Positions 43,688-53,600 of a DNA stretch of 64,000 bases are shown here, in pieces (position 1 is the stretch's first letter; the number at the start of each line of letters is the position of its first letter). This DNA comes from Sphaerolaimus hirsutus (taxonomy: Eukaryota > Nematoda > Chromadorea > Monhysterida > Sphaerolaimidae). Below the pieces are notes generated by a model. It was not told where the DNA came from. It saw only the letters and a list, made by a program, of their open reading frames with translations, and did not search any database. A program made the position numbers and the translations under genes. The stretch spans positions 3,658,001 through 3,722,000 of the forward strand of contig OZ038452.1 in assembly GCA_964036195.1 (NCBI GenBank), given 5' to 3'.

Positions 43688-44655
43688 TAGTGATGGAATG
43701 GCGCCATGGCGCTGGCGCCATTTGAGGGCGCCAAAGGGCGCCGCGCCATGGCGCCATTGGCGCTTGGCGCCCTTTTTCTGTGGCGCCCTTGGCGCCTGGC
43801 GCCCACTTTCTGAATGGCGCCATGGCGCCATTGGCGCTTGGCGCCCTTTTTCCGTGACGCCCTTGGCGCCTGGCGCCCTGCCCTAAAAGGGCGCCAAAAT
43901 GGCGCCAGCAAGATTTCTAGGGAGTGCTACGTAAATGAAAAAAATAAAACAGCGCGTCCGTGGATAATCGAAATTCGCTGCAAAAATGGACGAAGTGGTG
44001 CGTGTGGATCAAAATTTTTCGTCCAACGGTTCATCAGATGCGTCTGATAGATCAGAAGCTGAGAGTGAGGGACCGTTTAACTTGCAAGCCCGTGAATCAG
44101 CGGGTTCAAATCGTCACCGCAATCCCGTTCTCGTCCACTTTCACGCCGAAGAAAACATTTACAAACAAAAAACAGGAACACATAATTTTCACTTATTGAA
44201 GTGAATGCGTTTTTCTGTCAAATGACAATTTCGATTGTTTTTAAATTGAATTTTGGATGAGTATAATTTTATGCACTTTTTTTTGTGGCTGGTCTTGTTT
44301 TTTACTGATTACAGCCCAGAGAATGGAAAAAAACAGTGAATGTGTGCGCTACCGGCTACAGTACTTGAAAAATATTTTTAGCACACACAGGGTATTGTAC
44401 GCACTTATTAAGCCTGGCGCCCTTGGCGCCTGGCGCCCTATTTTTGAAATGGCGCCATGGCGCCCTTGGCGCTTGGCGCCCTCTTTCCGTGGCGCCCTTG
44501 GCGCCTGGCGCCCACTTTCCGAATGGCGCCATGGCGCCCTTGGCGCTTGGCGCCCTTTTTCTCTGGCGCCCTTGGCGCTTGGCGCCCTGTTTTAGAATGG
44601 CGCCATGGCGCCATTGGCGCCTGGCGCCCTTTTTTCTGGCGCTTTTCCATCACTA
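43688..44655. mobile_element. hAT-like element, GGCGCC family, full form
   Basis: TAGTGATGGAATGGCGCC to GGCGCTTTTCCATCACTA, with a perfect 8-bp target duplication GGTGCAAT (43680-43687, 44656-44663). The two arms (about 43690-43910 and 44413-44650) are dense TGGCGCCATGGCGCC arrays. The middle (about 43920-44410) is ordinary AT-rich DNA. 968 bp. Confidence 0.93.
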
Positions 44656-45483
44656 GGTGCAATACATTGGGTGTATTAAGCGTGACAGCTGTTAGTCATG
44701 CATGAAGCTTGAAACAGTGCATGTATATCAACTGTAGCAAAGCAGTGGAGCTTATTTGCATTGCAACCGTTGGGGTTGGCGCCGGACCGGAACTGACACG
44801 ACTGGGACCGATACCCGAAAAAGTTTTTGACCCGACACAATATTTTACAAATTTTGATAACGAAGCCCGACCCGAAACCCGACATGGATACCCGAGCCCG
44901 AAACCCGACCCGAAATTTTCTGGTAGCGATACCGCGCGCGAACTTTTTTAAACCCGAACCCGAAAAATCTGAAGTTCACAAACCCAACGCTCGCGCACTG
45001 ATTTCGGTTTTTAAAAAGTGGTGCAAAAATGTATGAACCTCGTAATTTGTAGCTGGTTTCATCGGAGTTTATCGAGCAGTGTTTTGAAACAACAAAATAA
45101 ACAATGAGTCCGTGATTAGGTGAGATGATCGTCTGTTCATTTAATTGCAGTATTTCAAACGCATGACCGGCGGTAAAAAATGCATAGCGAGGAAGCTCAC
45201 ACGATATTTATGGGTTGCACAAAATTATGGCACCATTGAATGAGTATCCCATCACAATATGCACTGCACGCACGCACAGGAAACATCACTTCACTTGGAT
45301 CATGAAGCACGAAATGTGTGCATGCATCACCAAAAATGAGTGCATCAGAAATCGAGGTCCACGTTGGCACCGTGCCATATTGAACGCATGCAACGCACTT
45401 GAAAAAAGAGAAAAGTGATTGCGGTTAAAATGTACTCTACGTTTAAACAAGAACACTCTGGCGGTATTTCAAAAGTACACGTA
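44656..45483. other. Spacer with CCCGAA-repeat patch
   Basis: 44775-44965 is rich in CCCGACCCGAAACCCGA units, like the arm of a further foldback family, but no ends are seen. The rest shows nothing. Confidence 0.4.
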
Positions 45484-45583
45484 CCGTATTTCCTCGAAAT
45501 ACCCCCTCGTTTAAACCCCCCCCCCTCAAAAAATTTCCACTGTGAAAAACAAACCCCCGGGGGAGTAATTCGAGGAAATACGG
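45484..45583. mobile_element. Short family A MITE
   Basis: CCGTATTTCCTCGAAATACC to TTCGAGGAAATACGG, flanked by TA. 100 bp. Confidence 0.85.
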
Positions 45584-45597
45584 TAGTTGTCGTTTGC

Positions 45598-45690
45598 ACA
45601 AAGTGTCAAAAGTTCAGTGATAAAGTTTTTTAAAATCTTAATTGATATTTGACATAACATTCGACACTTAACTTTACACATTACAGGGTA
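45598..45690. repeat. GTGTCAAATG-family remnant
   Basis: AAGTGTCAAAAGTTCAG at left and ACTTTACACATTACAGGG at right form a weak inverted pair. Confidence 0.4.
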
Positions 45691-45804
45691 CCGCACTATT
45701 ACTCCAAATTCCAAAACCACTTCCACAAACCCCAACACAGTCAAGTTTCCCAACACGAGTGCGGCGCAGTGCATAAGTACATTCGACAAAACTCGAAGTG
45801 AAGA

Positions 45805-45973
45805 TCACAAATCACATTTGCCAGCTTCGCACGCTTCGGCGTCCATGGCTTTGGCCATTTTCTCCATCTGCTTTTGACCCTGTTTGCATTCGGCATTCCT
45901 TCTTTTGATGCTCTGCGCTAATTTTTGGCTCTCCCTGTACACTTGGCTGGATTTCTTCAGGTCTTCGTGGCAC
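45805..45973 (-). CDS. Terminal exon of an unrecognised gene
   Basis: The acceptor ACCCGCAG precedes 45973. The frame CHEDLKKSSQVYRESQK, LAQSIKRRNAECKQG, EKMAKAMDAEACEAGKCDL ends at TGA (45805-45807). It is highly charged and helix-prone with four Cys, so it may be a short coiled-coil or disulfide-linked helical segment. No family is recognised. The upstream exons should lie to the right but none is obvious. A family A MITE begins 16 bp before the acceptor. Confidence 0.5.
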
Positions 45974-45989
45974 CTGCGGGTTACATGTA

Positions 45990-46117
45990 CCGTATTTGCT
46001 CGAAATACCCCCTTGAAATACCTCCATTGAGATACACCCCTCGAAATACCCCCCCCCCCCTCAAGATTTGCACCCGGAAACAATAAACCCCCCCGGGACC
46101 ATTTCCAGGAAATACGG
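45990..46117. mobile_element. Family A MITE adjoining a splice acceptor
   Basis: CCGTATTTGCTCGAAATACC to TTTCCAGGAAATACGG, with TA on the left. 128 bp. Confidence 0.75.
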
Positions 46118-46218
46118 TGTATAAATAGGTACCGTTTCTTTTATAAGTGATTCTTTCTGGAAACTACAAAAAGATAAAAAAATACAAAATTGACGTCATT
46201 TTTTCGCTTTTTCACTTA

Positions 46219-47130
46219 CCGTATTTCCTCGAAATACCCCCAGGGGTTTTTTTTCAGAATGGAAATTTTGAGGGGGTACTTCGAGGGGGGGGGGGGCCTC
46301 ATTCGAGGTGGGGGGATTTATTATTTCGCCAGAAATTTTCGAGACGGATCGTAGTAAAGAATGCTCTATTTCATACCCCAAACTGGTAATCAATGCAGGT
46401 TACACTTGGACGTATCAACGTGTATCGCTACACGAACCAGTCTATGTGTACCAGACCAGAGATGCAAATTGGTCCCAATTCATACATCATGTATATCGTA
46501 TACATGATGCACCTTCTTCCAGACGGGGTATTTCGAGCATAGTTGTCAAAACGTATTTATGTTTACTTGATAAATACGGATACTCGAGTACTGCGTAAAT
46601 ACGTTTACATTTCCTCCCGAAAAAAAATACCAGTGCTCACTTACTCGCATACTTTTTGAAAGTACGCGAGTACAGAAAACGTATTTTAAGGGGACAGAAA
46701 ATGTCATTTTGCCAGACAAAAAAGGACAAACATAAGACATTTTCCTAAGAGATATTTATTAGGAGAGAAAAAAACACATCTTTGACGTACTTCTGGGTAA
46801 AAATTGCAAAAATACCAATTTTTATGTAAATTTGTGAGACTTTTACGTTTTCTGTGAGAAAAAATATCCATTTTTACGTTTTCCCTCGAAAAAATACTCG
46901 ATTTTACGTTTTCTCTGGAAAAAAAGTATTTTACTCACCTTTTACTCAGTGTAAAAGTAAAGATAAAATAATTTACGTTTTCTGTACTCAGGGGTGAGTA
47001 AAAACAAAAATACTTTACGTTTACGTTTACTTTCAAAAAAGTTCAGTACTTTAAACAACTCTGATTTCGAGGGGGGGGGGTATTTTTTCCCCAGCTCGAA
47101 AACACCTGGAGGTATTTCGAAGAAATACGG
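46219..47130. mobile_element. Family A MITE hosting a hAT-like element
   Basis: CCGTATTTCCTCGAAATACC to TATTTCGAAGAAATACGG, flanked by TA. Interrupted at 46538-47063. Confidence 0.85.
46538..47063. mobile_element. hAT-like CGTAAA family copy
   Basis: CATAGTTGTCAAAACG to CTTTAAACAACTCTG, with a perfect 8-bp target duplication ATTTCGAG (46530-46537, 47064-47071). The duplicated octamer is itself a family A motif. Confidence 0.92.
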
Positions 47131-47284
47131 TATTCGCAATTCCTTGCTCCTTGTCTTTTGTTTTATACACTCGCAGTTGCTTTGACAAGCGAGCAGTTTT
47201 CAACGTGTCATAAAATAAACATCATGTTGTGGAAAGCACTTTCTCAAAAATTAAGTTTCCGGAAATGGCGCCTTTATATTTTCA

Positions 47285-47377
47285 GTGGCAAATTTTGAGG
47301 GGGGAGGTTCATGGAGGAAGGGGGTATTTCGATGGTGGGGGTACTTCGATCAAGGGGGGTATTTCGTGGAAATACGG
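47285..47377. mobile_element. Family A MITE, right part
   Basis: CAGTGGCAAATTTTGAGGGG followed by GGTATTTCGTGGAAATACGG and TA. The left end is unclear. Confidence 0.55.
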
Positions 47378-48557
47378 TAAAAATGTCATGAGAAACAGAA
47401 GCCATTATTCAATGTACCAAAATGCAGGTTACGAATGGCTCTGTTTTCAATTCACCCAAATGCCATTTTCTTGTCTTTGGAATTGAGCCCAGACAAATGC
47501 AAGTCTTGAATAACTCGCCTTTCGCGTGAAGAACGGAAATTTGATACGGAAATTTTTTTTGAAATTACAAAGAAGGAAGCCATTAAATTTCACAGAATGT
47601 TCACAACTCGTGTTACGGCATTCAATTGCGATTTGTCTGAGATATTTGAAGGAAACAAGTAAAGCGATTATTGTATTAAAGCGAGATATCGGCACCAGAA
47701 GTTGAAACAGTTTCAGATAGGGGAACAGATCAGCTATAAATCACACCGCTGGCAGTTGTGTCTGTTTTAATTTTTGGTTGCACACACAAGAAAAAGCAGC
47801 GTTCAGAAATTGGAAGTTCAGTATTTTGAACAACCCTGGCCGACATCAATTTTCACGCAAATACACGCGCACTCATGACATGTGAGAAAAAAGAAAAAAA
47901 CCGAGGAGGTAAGCATGAGAGGAAAGAGGTATTAAAAAGGTAAACGGAACTTTAGGAGCGTGTGGTGCGGCTGGATTTGCCCTTGAATGGGCCGCCACCG
48001 ACCCTCGCTGTATTTTTAGAGAGTTTTTGGGCCGAAAAACGCTCTGCAAGACAGGACTGACGCCGTGAAGTGAGTCCTGGCAGAGTGCCAAGGCCCAATG
48101 TATGACGTCAGCGAATGGCGTCGGCCACTTATTTTTGTTACGTTGACCATAATTGTAACATTTGGCAAACTGCCAGATGCAATCGATAATGGGCATCTAG
48201 CGAACTTACGGGGCTGTAATTATACGTACAATGCCGAGCTCAACTACGGAAGATCTCGGTGGGATCGCGGTGCTAAATCCTGGCACTGGGGCATACTGTT
48301 GCACGTTATAAATATAACGTTATGTACGCAATGTATAACCTCGGTGCGGTTTGATACTGGTACTGGGGTGTATTCATTGAAAAAAAATGCGTATCAATTT
48401 ACGAGTGAAAAGAAAGGCGGTGGTATAATTACATTCCGATTTTACGAAAAGAAAAATCGGAAGGTGGTTAACACAGAAAGTTACTGTGCGGGCTCGTCGA
48501 CGCGGTGCGTTTCGGTCGGAAACGGATCGGCGGGTTGCGGGTTTTTTTAATTCGGAG
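47378..48557. other. Upstream flank of plus-strand gene
   Basis: No mobile element recognised. The frame open just before the ATG is probably 5' UTR. No clear promoter motif. Confidence 0.4.
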
Positions 48558-48743
48558 ATGGCGTCTGACGGAAGTGAGCTGCTGTTGGAGCAAGAAGAAA
48601 AATCCGCAGACTCGTCGCAAGACCCGTTGGATAGCCCGTCAGTGGCGGAAACGGCTGGCGTGTCGCGCAGGCGGACTAGAAGCGCAACGCGCGGACCCCG
48701 CGATTACAAGGCGAAGAAAACCCCGAAGCCGGTCAGAGATACG
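48558..48743 (+). CDS. First coding exon of an unrecognised (nuclear?) protein
   Basis: ATG at 48558 in the strong context GAGATGG. It has 62 codons to ACG|GTACGT at 48744. The peptide begins MASDGSELLLEQEEKSADSS and continues with DSPSVAETAG, SRRRTRSATRGP and YKAKKTPKPVRDT. The acidic N-terminus followed by Arg/Lys clusters suggests a nuclear or chromatin protein (inference only). The exon ends in phase 0, matching the acceptor at 49063. Confidence 0.6.
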
Positions 48744-49062
48744 GTACGTTGGGACCAGGGACACTGTGGGTTTGAAGGGGGGCACTTTTCTGTGCTTCTC
48801 ATGCAGACCGCAGTTTTTGAAGGTTTTTGTGCTAGATTGGGTTCTAGCGGGAAAATATGGTAGGACATGCATAATACAGCATGTCAGAAACGTAATAGAG
48901 TATTCGTTGTTTGTGCCCAGAACTGAACCGATAAAAAAAGAGGTCAGGTGTTGTGTGGCGGGTCTGTTAAACCCGCTATCGATAGTATGCGTTATAGGAT
49001 GCATTATTCAACATCGTAATGCTCCATGTTGTGACGTACTTCTTACCGGCTGCATTTCGCAG

Positions 49063-49110
49063 GCGGCTGAAATACAGTCAAAACGGGAGCAAAGTATGAT
49101 GGAGAATCGC
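49063..49110 (+). CDS. Second exon of the plus-strand gene, cut by assembly gap
   Basis: The acceptor GCATTTCGCAG is followed in phase 0 by AAEIQSKREQSMMENR, a charged helical stretch. It runs into 200 N. Confidence 0.5.
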
Positions 49111-49310
49111 NNNNNNNNNNNNNNNNNNNNNNNNNNNNNNNNNNNNNNNNNNNNNNNNNNNNNNNNNNNNNNNNNNNNNNNNNNNNNNNNNNNNNNNNNN
49201 NNNNNNNNNNNNNNNNNNNNNNNNNNNNNNNNNNNNNNNNNNNNNNNNNNNNNNNNNNNNNNNNNNNNNNNNNNNNNNNNNNNNNNNNNNNNNNNNNNNN
49301 NNNNNNNNNN
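49111..49310. other. Assembly gap (200 N)
   Basis: Exactly 200 unknown bases, probably a placeholder length. It breaks the coding region of the plus-strand gene. Confidence 0.99.
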
Positions 49311-49399
49311 TTGGAGGACAATGTATACCACTGTAAAAAGTGTGTATTCAAAAAGCAAATTTTAAAACGAAAATTTGATCTGGTTCGAAAGAGTATTTG
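49311..49399 (+). CDS. Possible terminal part of the plus-strand gene
   Basis: An open frame from the gap to TGA at 49397-49399: LEDNVYHCKKCVFKKQILKR then KFDLVRKSI. The HCxxC arrangement resembles half of a zinc site. The link to 48558-49110 cannot be shown across the gap. Confidence 0.35.
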
Positions 49400-49483
49400 A
49401 CACCCATACACAAGTTCCAGATTAAATTACGATTTAAGTCAAATCTTAAATACACACTTTTAAAGCTGGTTTACGATGCCTTC

Positions 49484-50580
49484 TGTAAAATAATACGGAA
49501 CTTGTTGAATTGACTTGTGAACCAGCTCCTATTCCTAACCGAGGAAGAGGACAAATGTGAACAAGTGAAAGTTGACGTGAAGCGTCGTCTCTAGTTGACG
49601 TTCCGTTATTTTATCAAATGTGATTAGTTGAGTTGAAGTGAATTGACGTGAGTTAGTGTGAAGCAAATTTAGATTGTTTACCAAAGGTTTTGACGAACGT
49701 TTTTATTTAGGCGATTAAATACAAAGAATTAAATGTAAATAAAATATATATAAAATATACGTAAACAAAGGAATTAATTTACAACTAAATTAATTACTTA
49801 AATAAAACGTAAAAGAAGCTCTAATTACCGGAGAAATAAGGCAATTAAAAGAAGGCACTTAATTACGACAAAAGGCGAGAATTAAGTGGCGCGGTTGTGA
49901 ATAAAGCACCTCAAACAGCGCTGGTGTGAAATAAAGCACTGAGGTGACTTAGAGCACCAAGCGTTAAACTTAGCACCAAAAACAAGCGACTTAATAAAGT
50001 GACTACGGCGCTTATTTAGATCCTAGGAAGAGATTCGTGTGAAGTTGACAAGGTTGCAAACACTGCCGATTGTAGCTGTGAAATCGGCTTTTAAGGGCCG
50101 ACCGATGGCGATTGGTTTGGCGCCAATCGGTCGGCTCTAATCTCCGATTTTTACCCAACATTTCCAATTGTGAAAGTTCAATCCTTGCCCGCTCGCTTCT
50201 CCGATGAAAAGCGAGCTAAACTGGCAAGATAGTGAAAATGTGAGACAAGCCAGACAGCATTTGAAATGGCGCGCGGGCCCGGCGCCCCGCTCGGGGCGGG
50301 CCCGCCGCTTAACATAAACATGACGGCGTATTTGCGTGCTGCTTGTCAAGGAAATGTGGCGGAATGTGAGCAATGACTAAGATCTAAATATGTGAACGAT
50401 GTGAAGCGCACGTTGTAAACAACATCGCTTGAGATATTAATTGGTGAAGGTGAAGATGTTAAAATGGGAATGTAAATATGAATGAAATCTTGACGAGTTG
50501 AATTAATTGAATATAAAAGAGAACATAAGAAAGTTAACTTAAATATTATAGGTTTTTACATTTTACGATAATGTTACACA
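49484..50580 (-). repeat. BEL/Pao 3' LTR
   Basis: The same sequence as 60668-61764 with about five single-base differences, for example A at 50050 against G at 61234. The adjoining internal sequence on the element strand ends TTTCGGGAG, a short purine-rich stretch that is the only polypurine-tract candidate. Confidence 0.97.
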
Positions 50581-50663
50581 CTCCCGAAACTAGAATAAAA
50601 ATTAAATTTAATTTAATTTTATCTCAGCCAATCTCGGCAAATTGATGTGAAACATAATCAAAA

Positions 50664-53600
50664 TCAAACGCCTGTGATACTCTCATCACTCCTGTGGTAG
50701 CAGATCGTCGGCGTCTTCGACGCCGGCATTTTCCCGGCCCTCCTCATGATGCTCGTCCATGGGTTCGACGGCATCCTCCTCAGGCTGGCTGCCTTCCCCG
50801 TGTCCGGGCGCCTGGTCTTCTGGGGCCCCCGCTGGTCGTCCCGGCCAGTTGGGGAGCTTCTCAGATTCCTCGGCGAGCCTCTCGAAGGCTTGTCGGAGCG
50901 CGTCGGTCTCGTCGACGATCGCCCTCGACGGCTCGGTGGGCTGCCATTGCTCCGATGCTGCAAGCGGTTGGCTTGATAGCAAGGGGACATGGGAGGTTGT
51001 GAATGAGGTCGTACACTGTGAAGTGATTGAGTTGAATTGGTCAAATGGTACGGTGGGGGATCTAGTTCTTGATCGTGACTTTCTTCCATCTCTCCGAGCT
51101 CTATGTCGGACTGTGAAGGTGTTTGTCTGAGGAAGGTCACAGATCTTTTTAGATCGTTTAACTTTTGATTTGACCAGTTTTTGATTGATGTTATTGAATT
51201 TGTGAAAAGTTTGGGGTATAAAGGAAAATGTTTTGTGTGACAATTTCTGCTCACCTGGGAGCCCTGCGACTCCAGCGAATCTCTTGAGTCGCTTTTGCAA
51301 GGGCTCGCGGTCAGGGATCGCGTCTTCCATTGTGACTTCCGTTGTGACAGGCTCGGTGACTGTGAGTCTGGCGTTTGGTGACGAGCTCTGCGGTTGTGAC
51401 TCGCAGGAGGGTGCAGGTTTTGTGACCCGGCGCGCCCCCGTCTCCATTTCGATTTCTTCGGCGCGTTCGGTACTATAACCGATCGGGGGATCCGATCTAG
51501 GCTGTACCGTGCGTCCTGAAAGCCGTTTGAATGGAGAAACTCGTTTGAGGGGTGTGACAAACTTTGAAGGTAACTGTGACGAACTTGACGATTGTGACGA
51601 TTGTGTGACGATTTGGTTTGACAAAGCGGGTTTGTTGAAACCGCTTGCCGGCTTCTTCTGGCGGTTACGTCGCCGTCGCTTACCGATTTTTCCTTGTTGA
51701 ACGGGCGGGGCTCCCATTTGTTTGGGTTTTTGTCCTTTCTGCCCTTTCTTCGGAAAAAGCCCTTGATGTCTGGCAGCATACCCCTGCCGGTTACGAGCCG
51801 CCACTGCATGTAAACATAAACAATATACCCAATACCAGCAATTGTGAGAATAATGAGTATAATGTTCACAGCTGTTTGAAGTGGCCCAGTAAGTAACGTA
51901 TCTAATGCTGACGCACCACCTGTGACACTACCGTGAATGATGTGACCCAATTCTTTTCCTACACCTTCAAAATATGCACCAACCCCTTGGCCGATGCCAG
52001 CAATATATGCTTGCACTGCTTTAGGATCGTTGGATTTTGTTGCAATATAATCGACTGAACGTGTGACTTGTTGTTCGAGTCGTTGCAAATTTTGAAAGTG
52101 ATGATGTGCAGCCATGATACTGAATGCAATGTCAGTCATGCTTACACCTGGTGACCCGGAAACATTTAGTGTGAATGGTTTCCACGAGCCAGCCCAAATT
52201 AATTCGATTGGGAGTTTTGTGACGTGTAAATTCGTTGGTCCATTTTCGTTGGCCCATGAATTATCATTTAATTGATAATATTTGTGATCTTTCATGAGAC
52301 AATGATCTATTGGTGAATGTGTGATCAGATCATTGGTGCCTGGAGCAACGAACATAATATGTGGGTGATTTGTGACTTTGACCGGCAGAAATTTATAACA
52401 AGTATTGTTATATTCGTGTTGAAAATAAATAATTTCTGCTGTGACTGGTTTACAATCCCAGAACATTAATATATCTCCATGCCATTCAGCATAGAGATTT
52501 TGACGTCCTAGCAATGCTCGCAAGCCAAGTGTGGGATTGAATGTGACAATTGCATGAATTATATCTAGTTGGGTCTGACGGATGTGACATAATTGTTGCC
52601 AGATAGATCCAAATTGTTTTTGTTCTAGATGTGCAATTTTGTCAACTTCGTATTGTTGACGGGCTGTGAGCAAGTGAAACACACCAACATCAAGATTTGG
52701 TGCGAGTTTGAAATGAAGAGGAGCTTTTTCGGTTGGAGGCTTTTTCAATTTCTTGAGTTGATATCGAAGAAATTGAATAAATGCCGAGCCCTGGTCAATA
52801 TATTTTGCGTCTTTTGGCACGCATTCTGCATTATTTGGGAATTGTTGTGATCTCCATGTGACTGAAAATGCAGCTTGCAATTTTTCCACTATGTAATGAT
52901 TTTGTGAATATTGCGCATCAAATTGACCAATCTCTTGGAATGCACACTGCTTGTTAAATGCGGTAGCATTCCATAAAGAGACGCCATTGTCGCTGTCATA
53001 ACAATAGCCGGCTTGTGGGTTGCAATGTGACAGATCTTGGATTTCGGAAACTATTTTCTTTCCATCAAGACTTGCGACCACACCTTCCTCTATGTGAAAG
53101 TTCATTACTGTGTTACTCAGATTGTGACAAAAGTAACAATAATCGATGTGAAGTGATTTGTTAGTGCTCCACAATGCATGACCGATTTTTATTAAGGGTT
53201 CGCCTTTCCAAGTTTTATTTTGGTAGGCGATCATGCAATCGTAGGTTGTGACTCTGTGATTTTTAATTATTTCTGGTGGCAGCATAGCTTTTCCGCCCAC
53301 CAGACTCATATACGTGACTATAGTATGCTCTTGTTGAAAGCATCTATAAATTGGTGTTGTTTGCGGCTGAACACGCAACGTCCATATGGATACCACAATA
53401 TCCTCTATGGCTGTGACTTGAGGAAAGTGACATGTTACTTTTTCCGGAAGTTGTATTGCGTGCCCAGTGCGTGTTTTATGGCACAGATTAAAAGTTTTGT
53501 GATATTGATCTGTCCATGTGAGCGCGTTGGCTAATTTTGATTGTATTAGCAATGAAAGCGCCATTAAATGCGACACGTTTCCCCAGAACGAATATGTGCC

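Noticed and set aside
43563..44705. Many open frames rich in Ala, Pro, Trp and Arg
   Set aside because: Products of GGCGCC repeats read in all frames.
50137..50373. 78-codon frame repeated in both LTRs
   Set aside because: It is present in both LTRs only because they are duplicates, and it has no recognisable domain.
50694..51130. Plus-strand frames of 76-123 codons opposite the Env tail
   Set aside because: Antisense shadows of two overlapping minus-strand frames; no start context or domain.
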